This document shows positions 16,938 to 24,931 of a stretch of DNA of 64,000 nucleotides, in pieces (within the stretch, counting starts at the first letter, position 1; the number at the start of each line of letters is the position of its first letter). Origin of the DNA: Haloferax gibbonsii ATCC 33959 (GTDB taxonomy: Archaea; Halobacteriota; Halobacteria; Halobacteriales; Haloferacaceae); NCBI RefSeq assembly GCF_000336775.1, contig NZ_AOLJ01000019.1, positions 104,836 to 168,835 of the forward strand, written 5' to 3'. The position numbers and the translations under genes are program-made. The notes under the pieces are model-generated. The model worked only from the letters and a program-made list of their open reading frames with translations. It did no database searches and had not been told where the DNA came from.

Positions 16938-18611
16938 TCAGTCCTCGCGGCGGAGCCGCGTGACGACGAAGTCGCGCTCTAGCTCGCCGAGGAACTCGCC
17001 GAGCCGCGGGCCCTGTTCGGCGTCGAAGAACAGGCGGTAGCCGGCGGCGAAGAAGTCGCCCATCTCGATGTCGTGGCGGCGCGCCGTCTCGTAGATTTCG
17101 CCCTGAATCGCCTCGCCGTCGTGGCCCTCGGCGACGAAGTCAGCGAGGTCGTCGAGCGCGGCCTCGACCGCGGGCTCGAAGTCGAACTCGGGGAGGTCGA
17201 CCTGCAGGCGGTAGTTGTACTGGTTGTCCATCTTCTCGGCCCAGCGGCGGGCGCGTTCGACCCGAGCGAGCGCCTCGTCGACCACCTCGTCGGGCGTGTC
17301 CTCGTCGAAGAAGCCCTCGTTGCGGGCCATCTTGACGCGCAGGTCCTCGTCGTCGGTCATGCCGAGGACGGCCGCGAACGTGTACGGGAGCCGAACCCGG
17401 TCCTCGCGGACCTCGTCGACGACGAACGGGTAGGCGCGCTCGGCGAAGCGGGTCAGACTCTCGTCGTCGACCTCGCCGAAGTAGGCGCGCTCGAAGCGGT
17501 CGAAGTCGTCGACGAGCTGGTCGAGCCGCGTGAGGTCGAGGTCGCGGGCCTTCCGCGGGTTGAGCGCGAAGAAGTACCGGAGCACCTCGGGTTCGAGCAG
17601 GTCGAGCATCTCCGCGACGGTGACGATGTTGCCGGCGGACGACGACAGCGCCTCGCCGTTGAGCGTGAACCACTCGTACACCATCGGCACCGGCGGCTCG
17701 ATTCCGAGGACGTTCTCGGCGATGTCCGTGCCGGAGGGCCACGAGCCCTCGGCGTGGTCCTTCCCGAACGGCTCGAAGTCGACGCCGAGGACCTGCCACT
17801 GGCCGGGCCACTCGAAGCGCCACGGGAGCTTCCCCTCGCGGAACGTCGCGGTCCCCTCGTGGCCGCAGCCGTCGATGGTGTTGTCGCCGACGGTCATGTC
17901 GGTGCAGACGTAGTCGACGGTGCCGGCGTCGAGGTCGATGTCCGTGACCGTCTCCGTGATTTTGCCGCACTCGGCGCAGACGGGGTTGAACGGGACGTAG
18001 TCCTCGTCGACCTTCGACTGGTACTCGCTCAGCACCTCGCGCGCGGTGTCGGCGTGTTCGAGGACGTGTTCGACCACGGGGTCGAAGTCGCCGTTTTCGT
18101 ACAGCTCGGTGTTGGAAATCATCTCCACCGGGACGCCGAGGCGGTCGGCGTCGGCCTTCAGGAGCGCCGCGAAGTGCGCCGCGTACGACTCGGCCTCGCC
18201 GAACGGGTCCGGAATCGACGTGTACGGCTTGCCGAGGTTGCGGCCGAGCGCGCCGGCGTCGACCTCGCCGAGACCGACGATGTTGCCGTCGGCGTCCGCG
18301 AGCTTCCGCGGGAGCTTTCGGAGCGGGTCCTTGTCGTCGCTGGTGAACACCTGCCGGACCTCGTGGCCGCGCTCGCGGAGCACCTCGGCGACGAAGTAGC
18401 CGCGCATAATCTCGTTGAAGTTGCCGAGGTGGGCCACGCCGGACGGCGAGACGCCGCCCTTGATTACGACCGGCTCGTCGGGGTCGCGGGCCTCGATTTC
18501 GTCGGCGACCTCGTCGGCCCAGAAGCCGTGGTGATTGGCGGCCGCGTCGCCGTCGCCGTCGGTCGCGTCCGCGGCGGGAGCGTCGCCGCGGGAGGGGTCG
18601 TCGGTCGTCAT
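16938..18611 (-). CDS. lysS: Lysyl-tRNA synthetase, class I
   Basis: A 557-aa class I LysRS, the archaeal form unrelated to bacterial class II. The HIGH signature is 'SGVAHLGN' (57-64) and the KMSKS equivalent is 'LSSSAGN'. A zinc site is formed by 'CAECG' and downstream Cys pairs ('VCTDMT', 'CGHEG'). A disordered acidic N-terminus of ~28 residues precedes the catalytic domain. It is cotranscribed with pyrH, whose stop lies 1 nt before this ATG. tRNA-Lys(UUU) is elsewhere in the window. Confidence 0.97.
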   Translation of the reverse strand: MTTDDPSRGDAPAADATDGDGDAAANHHGFWADEVADEIEARDPDEPVVIKGGVSPSGVAHLGNFNEIMRGYFVAEVLRERGHEVRQVFTSDDKDPLRKLPRKLADADGNIVGLGEVDAGALGRNLGKPYTSIPDPFGEAESYAAHFAALLKADADRLGVPVEMISNTELYENGDFDPVVEHVLEHADTAREVLSEYQSKVDEDYVPFNPVCAECGKITETVTDIDLDAGTVDYVCTDMTVGDNTIDGCGHEGTATFREGKLPWRFEWPGQWQVLGVDFEPFGKDHAEGSWPSGTDIAENVLGIEPPVPMVYEWFTLNGEALSSSAGNIVTVAEMLDLLEPEVLRYFFALNPRKARDLDLTRLDQLVDDFDRFERAYFGEVDDESLTRFAERAYPFVVDEVREDRVRLPYTFAAVLGMTDDEDLRVKMARNEGFFDEDTPDEVVDEALARVERARRWAEKMDNQYNYRLQVDLPEFDFEPAVEAALDDLADFVAEGHDGEAIQGEIYETARRHDIEMGDFFAAGYRLFFDAEQGPRLGEFLGELERDFVVTRLRRED

Positions 18612-18612
18612 C

Positions 18613-19326
18613 TCAGGGGGCCCAGTAGGTCGGTTCGTCGCCGCCCTCCGGGATGATGTCGGTGCCCGTGTGCTCGCCGCGGAGGACCGCCGGCGTGATG
18701 CGGTCGGGGTCCGTGCCGTCGAGGACGATGGTGCGCATCTTCGCGCGCTCGATGAGCTTCGCGGCGAGGAGGTCGACCGGGGCGGACGAGCCGGCGTTCA
18801 TCTCGATGTCGCCGATGACGTCGACGAGTTCCGCGGCGGTCATCTCCTCGAACTTCGTCGCGTCGGGGTCGGTGTTCGGGTCGGCGCTGAAGACGCCGTC
18901 GACGCTGGTCGCGTAGACGAGCAGGTCGGCGTCGACGTACTCGGCGAGCGCGGCCGCGACGGCGTCGGTGGTCTGGCCGGGCATGACGCCGCCCATCACC
19001 GAGATGTCGCCGCGTCGGATGGCGTCGCCGGCGTCCTCGTAGTCGTGGGCGACCTTGGGGTCGACCTGTGAGCCGAGCGCCGCGATGAGCAGGCGGGCGT
19101 TGATTCTGGTCACGTCGATGCCGATCTGGTCGAGTTGAACCTCGTTCGCGCCGAGGTCGCGGGCGGCACCGATGTAGTCGCGGGCGACGCCGCCGCCGCC
19201 GACGACCGCACCGATTTCGCACCCGTCTCGCGCGAGCGTTTCGACGACGGAGGCGTGACCCTCCACGCGTCGGGCGTCGAGGTCCGGCGCGAGCACGCTT
19301 CCGCCGATGGAGATGACGACTCTCAT
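18613..19326 (-). CDS. pyrH: Uridylate (UMP) kinase
   Basis: A 237-aa amino-acid-kinase-fold enzyme phosphorylating UMP to UDP with ATP. Seen: 'ISIGGSVLAPD' (5-15), 'GAVVGGGGVARDYI', 'LDQIGIDVTRINARLL', 'GQTTDAVAAALAEYVDADLLVYATSVDGVFSADP' (in segments), and 'DLLAAKLIERAKMRTIVLDG'. It is the archaeal hexameric-type PyrH length. It heads the pyrH-lysS operon. A CTTAAG box at 19352-19357 is about 27 nt before the ATG, implying a leaderless message, and a perfect palindrome lies between box and start (19331-19344). Confidence 0.97.
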   Translation of the reverse strand: MRVVISIGGSVLAPDLDARRVEGHASVVETLARDGCEIGAVVGGGGVARDYIGAARDLGANEVQLDQIGIDVTRINARLLIAALGSQVDPKVAHDYEDAGDAIRRGDISVMGGVMPGQTTDAVAAALAEYVDADLLVYATSVDGVFSADPNTDPDATKFEEMTAAELVDVIGDIEMNAGSSAPVDLLAAKLIERAKMRTIVLDGTDPDRITPAVLRGEHTGTDIIPEGGDEPTYWAP

Positions 19327-19330
19327 TGCA

Positions 19331-19344
19331 CACGGATATCCGTG
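19331..19344. promoter_or_regulatory. 14-nt perfect palindrome at the pyrH-lysS promoter
   Basis: CACGGATATCCGTG is self-complementary over all 14 nt and sits between the CTTAAG box (19352-19357) and the pyrH ATG (19326), where a bound protein would block a leaderless promoter. The divergent gene starting at 19420 has its own TTTAAA box at 19391-19396. The operator role is inference from position and symmetry; no regulator is known to me. Confidence 0.5.
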
Positions 19345-19419
19345 AGCGCATCTTAAGGGTTATCAAGTGCGAGACGCCCGTGTCGGGGGGTTTAAACCAC
19401 TCTCGCGGCGACTACCGGT

Positions 19420-19764
19420 ATGCGACTCGTCACCGTGGAGACGGTCACGCTCATCGTCGTCGGCTGGGTGCTCGCCCTCGGGGCGATCCTCGCCCGCCAC
19501 CGACGCGGCGAGTTCGACCGGCGGACCGTCTTCAACTGGGCGTTGGTGGCCTGTTTTTCGGTCGGCTGGGCGCTCTGGCAGTTCGACACGCTGCCCGCGA
19601 CGGCAGACACGCCCGTCGGCGCGGCGGCCCCGTGGCTGGCGACGCTCCTCAGTCTGGCCGGCGTGGCCCTCGCCGTCCACCTCTATCGGACCCGCCCGCG
19701 CCCCGAGGCGGACGAGGCGGAGCCGCCGGCCGAGTCTGACGAGACCGGCACGGAGCAATCTTAA
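19420..19764 (+). CDS. Membrane protein, three predicted helices
   Basis: A 114-aa protein with hydrophobic segments at about 6-24 ('VETVTLIVVGWVLALGAIL'), 38-56 ('VFNWALVACFSVGWALWQF') and 70-87 ('APWLATLLSLAGVALAVHL'), ending in an acidic cytoplasmic tail. TTTAAA at 19391-19396 lies 27 nt from the ATG, a leaderless promoter. It is 24 nt upstream of moaE on the same strand and may be cotranscribed with it. No recognised family. Confidence 0.8.
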   Translation: MRLVTVETVTLIVVGWVLALGAILARHRRGEFDRRTVFNWALVACFSVGWALWQFDTLPATADTPVGAAAPWLATLLSLAGVALAVHLYRTRPRPEADEAEPPAESDETGTEQS

Positions 19765-19788
19765 ACCGCCGCGGGCCGTCCTTCGGGT

Positions 19789-20574
19789 ATGCACGTCCTC
19801 GGAATCGTCGGCGCGGGCGCGACGACGCTCTGCGACCGACTCGCCGCGCAGTTGGACGGCCGCGTCGCCACCGTCGAATCGCTCCCCGAGAGCGCGACCG
19901 AACCGAAGTCGACAGACGGTGCCGCCGCCGCGTACGGGCTCTCGCCGGACGGCAACTGGGTCGGAACCGGCGACGACCGCGACCTCGACGACCTCCTAGA
20001 CGACCTCTCGGCGGAGTACGACTACGCGCTCCTGTCGGGATTCCCCGACGCGCGCGTCCCGACCGTCGCGCTCGCGGGTGCCGACGCGGCGAACGTCGTC
20101 GCGGAGGCCGAAACGGCCGACGCGGCGGACGTGGGGTCTCTCGCCGCCGAAGTCGACTCGCACGAACCGCACGTCACGCTCGAAACGCTGGTCGAGCGCG
20201 CGAAGGCGGACCCGCTCGAAGTGTACGCCGGAGCGATTGCGACGTTCACCGGACGGGTGCGCGCGAAGGAGTCCGAGGACGACGACCCGACGCTCAGCCT
20301 CGAATTCGAGAAGTACGACGGCGTCGCGGAGTCGAAGATGGCCGCGATTTCGGAGGAACTGGAGGCGCGCGACGGCGTCCTCCGCGTCCTCATGCACCAC
20401 CGGGTGGGCGTCGTCGGCGACGGCGAGGACATCGTGTTCGTCGTCGTCCTCGCCGGCCACCGGCGAGAGGCGTTCAGAACGGTCGAAGACGGCATCGACC
20501 GCCTGAAAGACGAGGTGCCGATATTCAAGAAGGAGACGACCACCGACGAGGAGTTCTGGGTCCACGACCGCTGA
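19789..20574 (+). CDS. moaE: Molybdopterin synthase large subunit MoaE with degenerate MobB-like N-terminal domain
   Basis: A 261-aa protein. The C-terminal ~130 residues are MoaE, which with a MoaD/SAMP1 thiocarboxylate inserts sulfur into precursor Z to make molybdopterin. 'GAIATFTGRVRAKESEDDD', 'LEFEKYDGVAESKM', 'VLMHHRVGVVGDGED' and 'PIFKKE' are the MoaE landmarks. Lys240 and Lys247 coincide with the H. volcanii residues I recall as SAMP1 conjugation sites. The N-terminal ~110 residues resemble MobB, but the P-loop reads 'GIVGAGATT' (5-13) with Ala11 in place of the Lys, so GTP binding is doubtful. The start at ATG 19789 follows the small membrane gene by 24 nt. Confidence 0.95.
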   Translation: MHVLGIVGAGATTLCDRLAAQLDGRVATVESLPESATEPKSTDGAAAAYGLSPDGNWVGTGDDRDLDDLLDDLSAEYDYALLSGFPDARVPTVALAGADAANVVAEAETADAADVGSLAAEVDSHEPHVTLETLVERAKADPLEVYAGAIATFTGRVRAKESEDDDPTLSLEFEKYDGVAESKMAAISEELEARDGVLRVLMHHRVGVVGDGEDIVFVVVLAGHRREAFRTVEDGIDRLKDEVPIFKKETTTDEEFWVHDR

Positions 20575-20836
20575 GGCGGGGCGGATTATTCAGAATACGC
20601 GGATAGTCGCGAAGGCGCGAAAATCGGCCGATATTGCGGAGGTTGTTGCCGCAAAATGCGGCGTCTGACGGCGCAAAACGGGGCGTATTTGCCCCTATAT
20701 ATTCAAAATATGATTTGCAGAAAGGATTCCTCAAAACCGGTTCTAAAAAATCTAAGCCGATTTCGAAGATTCCTAAAATGTACCATTTGAGTCGATTCAG
20801 GCTGAAAGCGGCCGAACTAATTCTAACGGACCTTCC
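20575..20836. other. AT-rich non-coding stretch between moaE and the winged-helix gene
   Basis: No convincing gene. The sequence becomes markedly AT-rich, most strongly at about 20690-20835. It carries several inverted repeats: palindrome ATCGGCCGAT (20623-20632), GCCGCA-AAA-TGCGGC (20648-20662) and GGGGC-GTATTT-GCCCC (20680-20695), followed by a CTATATATTC run. It could hold a long leader, a transcription terminator for moaE or a small RNA. Confidence 0.6.
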
Positions 20837-20875
20837 TTTATAACAGGTGATGGGCCATTAGGTGGAAGTGAGGTG
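20837..20875 (+). promoter_or_regulatory. Promoter and ribosome-binding site of the 20882 gene
   Basis: TTTATAA at 20837-20843 is a textbook archaeal TATA box. Transcription would start near 20866, giving a leader of about 16 nt. GAGGTG at 20870-20875 is complementary to the haloarchaeal 16S rRNA 3' end and lies 6 nt before ATG 20882. This selects that ATG over the GTG embedded in the SD itself (20873). Most other genes here look leaderless, so a clear SD is unusual. Confidence 0.75.
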
Positions 20876-20881
20876 TACCAG

Positions 20882-21127
20882 ATGAGCGCAACAGTATCCC
20901 CCTCCACCGACAGTGGCTCCAAGGAAGACCGCCTCAAGCAGTACCTGCTCGACCGTGCGAAGGACGGCGAGATGTACTTCAAGAGCAAATTCATCGCCGA
21001 CGACGTCGGCCTGTCTCCCAAGGAAATCGGCGCACTGATGGTCAAGCTCCGCGACTCCGCGACGGACCTGACCATCGAGAAGTGGTCGTACACGAGCGCG
21101 ACCACGTGGCGCGTCGAGACCGCCTGA
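20882..21127 (+). CDS. Small winged-helix-like protein (DUF7123-type)
   Basis: An 81-aa basic-to-neutral protein: a Ser/Thr-rich N-terminus, then 'DRLKQYLLDRAKDGEMYFKS', 'KFIADDVGLSPKEIGALMVK' and a beta-hairpin 'IEKWSYTSATTWRVET'. The helix-helix-helix-wing order suggests a DNA-binding winged helix, and I recall this as a conserved haloarchaeal family of unknown function. The strong TATA box, true SD and long AT-rich upstream region suggest high or regulated expression. Confidence 0.88.
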   Translation: MSATVSPSTDSGSKEDRLKQYLLDRAKDGEMYFKSKFIADDVGLSPKEIGALMVKLRDSATDLTIEKWSYTSATTWRVETA

Positions 21128-21564
21128 AACCCGCATTGCCCGCCCCGGCCCCGACCGACGCCAGCGCCAACACCGCGCACCGCCCGGACGGTCCCCGGAC
21201 GAACTGAACGCGACCCCGAAGCGACCCACAGCCCCACAGCCCACACCGAGTGCGCTCGGAACCCAAGCCGAGACGTGACTCGACTGCCCGACTGCCCCGC
21301 TCGGTTCGTGACGCCGACGAACCGATGTCCCTCCCACGGCGCAGCGTAACCGAACCCCCGCGTAAGCCCGCTGGAACGGCCTCCACCACACTCCCCCGGT
21401 GACGGCCCGCCCGCTCCGCGGTGACGACCGCACGTTTTCGCCGACGCTCCGGATTCTCAAGTTGGTCGCAGACGCCCGGAGCGAGAGCCGTCTCGATCGC
21501 CGCCGTCGGCTCAGAGACGGGACCGTCACGGGGTTTATCAACGTCCCGCGCCTACCTGCCGTCG
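21128..21564. other. Non-coding, strongly C-skewed stretch
   Basis: 437 bp with no believable gene on either strand. The top strand is C-rich and G-poor: I count 32 C and 14 G in 21121-21180 and 28 C and 16 G in 21181-21240. The region near 21530-21537 holds a GTTTATCA box about 30 nt before the protease ATG at 21565 and is probably its promoter. The rest has no assigned role. Confidence 0.6.
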
Positions 21565-22704
21565 ATGGAGCAGCCCGAATCGGCGGACGGACCGCCGGTG
21601 GAAGCACTTCGCGCCGTCTTCGACGTTCACGAAGTGCGGTCAGACGGTCGCCGACGAATCTACTACGGCGAGTCGCTCGTCCCCGAGCAGATGCTCGTCC
21701 GCGAAATCTGGCCGTCGTTCCGGGGGGCCGGCTACGACGTGCAGGCGCAGGTCGGCGACCTCGGACAGACTGACGTGGTCATCGTCGAACCGGCCTCGCA
21801 GGGCGTCGAGGGCATCCCGTGGAAGAACATCGCGCTGTTCGCGCTGACGGTCCTCTCGACGCTTTTCGTCGGCGCGTACGCGTGGTACTACATCCCCCTG
21901 TCCGACATCGTCGCGAACCCGCTCGTGTTGCTTCGGGCGTGGCCGTTCACCGCCGCCGTGCTCGGCGTCCTCTCGGTCCACGAACTCGGCCACTACGCGG
22001 TCGGCCGGTACCACGGCGTCAACGTCTCGCTGCCCTACCTCATCCCGTTTATCTTCCCGTTCGGCACGCTCGGTGCCATCATCCGCATGCGCGGCCAGAT
22101 GCCCGACCGGAAAACGCTGTTCGACATCGGCGTCGCCGGCCCGCTCGCCGGGCTCGCGGCGACCGTCGTCGTCACCGTCATCGGCCTCTCGCTCGAACCG
22201 ATGACCGTCCCGAGCCGGGTCCTCGCGGGGTCGGGCGACGTCATCGTGTTCAACAATCCGCCGCTCCTCGACGCCATCGCGACCGTGCTCGGTCGGCCGA
22301 CGGAGTACGCCGACCCCCGGACCGTCGTCCACCCGGTCGTCATCGGCGGCTGGGTCGGGATGTTCTTCACCGTCCTCAACCTGCTCCCCGTCGGCCAACT
22401 CGACGGGGGCCACATGGTCCGGGCGATGCTCGGCGAGCGCCAGGAGTCGCTCGCGGCGGCCGTGCCGCTCGTCCTGTTCGGCATCGCCGGCTACCTCCAC
22501 TACGTTCGCGGCCTCGGCCTCAACCAGTCCGTCGGCCTGTGGTTCTTCTGGGGACTGATGTCGACGTTCATCGCCTACAACGGCCCGGCGAAACCGATAG
22601 ACGAGACGCCGCTCGGACCGGCACGGATGGCCGTCGGCCTGTTCACGTTCGCCCTCGGTGCGGCGTGTTTCCTTCTCGTGCCGGTGCAGGTCATTCCGGG
22701 CTGA
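21565..22704 (+). CDS. Site-2-type membrane metalloprotease (M50, EGY1-like)
   Basis: A 379-aa protein. An ~85-residue soluble N-terminal domain ('VFDVHEVRSDGRRRIYYGES') is followed by six to eight membrane helices. The zinc-binding HELGH is at 139-143 in 'LSVHELGHYAVGRYHGV', and LDGGH at 279-283 supplies the third ligand. 'FDIGVAGPLAGL' is also typical of M50 proteases. There is no PDZ domain, unlike the long S2P protease at 13220-15007. It would cleave within membranes, substrate unknown. ATG 21565 is chosen because residues upstream in frame are not family-like and fall in the promoter. Confidence 0.93.
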   Translation: MEQPESADGPPVEALRAVFDVHEVRSDGRRRIYYGESLVPEQMLVREIWPSFRGAGYDVQAQVGDLGQTDVVIVEPASQGVEGIPWKNIALFALTVLSTLFVGAYAWYYIPLSDIVANPLVLLRAWPFTAAVLGVLSVHELGHYAVGRYHGVNVSLPYLIPFIFPFGTLGAIIRMRGQMPDRKTLFDIGVAGPLAGLAATVVVTVIGLSLEPMTVPSRVLAGSGDVIVFNNPPLLDAIATVLGRPTEYADPRTVVHPVVIGGWVGMFFTVLNLLPVGQLDGGHMVRAMLGERQESLAAAVPLVLFGIAGYLHYVRGLGLNQSVGLWFFWGLMSTFIAYNGPAKPIDETPLGPARMAVGLFTFALGAACFLLVPVQVIPG

Positions 22705-22731
22705 GGCGCGACGGCGGAGAAAACGGCGACG

Positions 22732-23622
22732 CTATCCGTCGCCGTGGGTGTAACCGCGGTCCGGTACGGGCTCGCCGTCGGCGACGACGGCGGCCTCGGC
22801 GGATTCCTCGACGACGCTCCCGACGACCGTGAGCGGCACGTCAGTCGCGGCTCGGGCGTCCGCGAGCGCCGACTCGGGGAGCGTGAACACGAGTTCGAAG
22901 TCCTCGCCGAAGAACGCCGCGAGGTCGCGTCTGTCGTCGGAATCGGTCGCCACCTCGGCGACGCCGTCGTGGACCGGGAGCGCGTCGAAGTCGAGTTCGA
23001 AGCCGCAGTCGCTGGCCTCCGCGAGCTGGTGGACCGAGCGGGCGAGGCCGTCGCTCGAGTCCATCATCGCCGTGGCCGACCCGCGGAGGGCGACGCCGGC
23101 GGCGACGCGGGGCGTGAACCGAAAGAGGTCGTTAGCGCGGTCGGTCTCGCCCGCCTCGAACAGGCGGACGGCGGCGGCAGACCTGCCGAGTTCGCCCGTG
23201 ACGCAGAGCAGGTCGCCCGGCTCCGCGCCCGAGCGGCGAACCGGGTCGTCGGTGCGGCCGATGGCCGTCGTCGCCGTCGTGAACTCCCGGTGGGTGTCGA
23301 GGTCGCCGCCGACGTACGCCGCGCCGACCGCCTCGCACACGTCCCGCGCGCCCCGGACGAAGTCGCCGAGCTCCGTCTCGTCGAGTTCGACGGCGGCGTA
23401 GGCGGCGACGGCGCAGGTGGCGCTCGCGCCCATCGCGGCCACGTCAGAGAGGGACGCGCCGACGGCGCGCCAGCCGGCGGTGTAGCGGGTCGTCCCCGCG
23501 GGGAAGTCCGTCGTCTCGTGGAGCATGTCGGTCGTGACGACGAGGTCGTCGACGACGGCGGCGTCGTCGCCGGCGTCCGGCAGGTCCGCGGCGAGCAGTC
23601 TGAGGGCGGCGCGCTCGTCCAT
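22732..23622 (-). CDS. thiL: Thiamine-monophosphate kinase
   Basis: A 296-aa AIR-synthase/ThiL-fold kinase converting thiamine phosphate to thiamine diphosphate with ATP. Landmarks are 'DAGDDAAVVDDLVVTTDML', 'GWRAVGASLSDVAAMGA', 'GGDLDTHREFTTATTAIG', 'LLCVTGELGRSAAAVRL' and 'ATAMMDSSDGLARSVHQL'. The protein lacks a few N-terminal residues of bacterial ThiL but has all Mg/ATP-binding Asp positions I can identify. ATG at 23622. It faces the S2P protease at its 3' end (27-nt gap) and is divergent from the flippase-like gene. No other thiamine genes are in the window. Confidence 0.95.
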   Translation of the reverse strand: MDERAALRLLAADLPDAGDDAAVVDDLVVTTDMLHETTDFPAGTTRYTAGWRAVGASLSDVAAMGASATCAVAAYAAVELDETELGDFVRGARDVCEAVGAAYVGGDLDTHREFTTATTAIGRTDDPVRRSGAEPGDLLCVTGELGRSAAAVRLFEAGETDRANDLFRFTPRVAAGVALRGSATAMMDSSDGLARSVHQLAEASDCGFELDFDALPVHDGVAEVATDSDDRRDLAAFFGEDFELVFTLPESALADARAATDVPLTVVGSVVEESAEAAVVADGEPVPDRGYTHGDG

Positions 23623-23787
23623 ATGCGGACGTGTCGGGCGGAGCGGAAATGTCCATCTATCCGAAAGTGAGCAGCGGTGTCGCGGACCGGGGAGCGCAAC
23701 CGAATCCGCGACGGCGGCGACGCGAGACCTGTTTCTCGGCCGTCGAATCCGGTGACTTAATGCCCGTCGTAGACGCATCCCCAGCAA

Positions 23788-24816
23788 ATGGCCCGCGAGA
23801 ACCTCCGCGCGACGGTGCTCGGTTTCGCAGCGGCGGTCGTCGTCTTCGCCGTCCTGTTCTACTTCGCGGGCGTGGACGAACTCGTCGACAGGGTGACGAT
23901 GGCCGAGCCGACCTATCTGGTCGCCATCCTCGCCATCACGCTCGTCTGGCTCGTCGCGTGGGGCGCGTCGCTGAAGACCGTCCTCGGCGTGCTCGGCGTG
24001 AACGTCTCGACCGTCCGCTCGTTTCTCATCTTCACGGGCGCGACGTTCTCGAACAACATCACCCCGTTCGGACAGGCGGGCGGCGAGCCCGTGACGGCGC
24101 TCCTCATCTCCCGGAGCGCCGACACCGAGTACGAGACCGGACTGGCCGCCATCGCCAGCGTCGACACCATCAACTTCGTCCCCTCGATCACCATCGCGCT
24201 CATCGGCGCGGGCTACTACGCCACCGAAGTGACGCTCGGCCGCAACCTCGAAATCGCGCTCGTCGCCGTCATCGCCCTCGCCGTCGGCGTTCCGGCGGCC
24301 GTCTACACCGCGTGGAAGCGCCGCTACGGTCTCGAACGCCGGCTCATCGGTGCCCTGACGCCGTTCATCCGAACCATCGCGCGATACGTCCCGCGGGTGT
24401 CGGTGCCCACGAACGACGGCATCGAGCGCCGCATCAACGGCTTCTTCCGCTCTATCGAACGCGTCGGCCGGAACCCGCGGGGACTGGCGGTCGCACTCGG
24501 CCTGTCGGGGTTCGGCTGGTTCTGCCAGATGGTCGCGCTCTGGGTGGCGTTTCACGCCATCGGCGCGCCCATCGCCTTCTCCATCGCGCTGTTCGTCGTC
24601 CCCATCGGGGCGATAGCCGGCGTCACGCCGCTTCCCGGCGGCGCGGGCGGCATCGAGTGGACGCTCGCCATCCTCGTCGCCGCCGCGAGCTCCGCCGTCT
24701 CGTTCGACGTGGCGACCGCGGGCGTCGTCGTCTTCCGGGGGTTCGTCTACTGGGTGCCCGTCGTCCTCGGCGGCCTCGTGATGAGCACGGAGAGCGCGCG
24801 CGGGTGGCGGTCCTGA
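23788..24816 (+). CDS. Lysylphosphatidylglycerol-synthase-TM/UPF0104 family membrane protein
   Basis: A 342-aa integral membrane protein with seven to eight predicted helices. Family landmarks are 'FSNNITPFGQAGGEPVTALL' near 90-110 and 'TPLPGGAGGIEWTLA' near 285-300, both characteristic of the UPF0104/YbhN/AglD-type integral domain. Family members are implicated in lipid flipping or transferring glycosyl/aminoacyl groups onto lipids. A CTTAAT box at 23756-23761 is about 29 nt before the ATG. No glycosyltransferase domain is attached, so a transporter or accessory role is likely; substrate unknown. Confidence 0.9.
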   Translation: MARENLRATVLGFAAAVVVFAVLFYFAGVDELVDRVTMAEPTYLVAILAITLVWLVAWGASLKTVLGVLGVNVSTVRSFLIFTGATFSNNITPFGQAGGEPVTALLISRSADTEYETGLAAIASVDTINFVPSITIALIGAGYYATEVTLGRNLEIALVAVIALAVGVPAAVYTAWKRRYGLERRLIGALTPFIRTIARYVPRVSVPTNDGIERRINGFFRSIERVGRNPRGLAVALGLSGFGWFCQMVALWVAFHAIGAPIAFSIALFVVPIGAIAGVTPLPGGAGGIEWTLAILVAAASSAVSFDVATAGVVVFRGFVYWVPVVLGGLVMSTESARGWRS

Positions 24817-24901
24817 CGGCGCGGACGCGGGCTGTCGGCCCGGCAGACGCCGGTCGGGGCGCAGGAGCCTCCAACCGCCCGTATCGGGCGAATACGATGC
24901 C

Positions 24902-24907
24902 TTTAAA
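24902..24907 (+). promoter_or_regulatory. TATA box of the rps19e cluster
   Basis: TTTAAA lies 25-30 nt before the rps19e ATG at 24932 with no intervening SD, so the message is predicted to be leaderless. Confidence 0.65.
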
Positions 24908-24931
24908 CGCCGCGATTATGAACCAATAGCC

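Noticed and set aside
20575-20881. Replication origin in the AT-rich region
   Set aside because: No cdc6/orc1 gene nearby and no set of repeated ORB-like elements; AT-rich sequence alone is not evidence.
21421-21564. An upstream in-frame extension (48 residues) of the S2P protease
   Set aside because: The residues are not family-like and overlap the GTTTATC promoter box; ATG 21565 suits the leaderless pattern.
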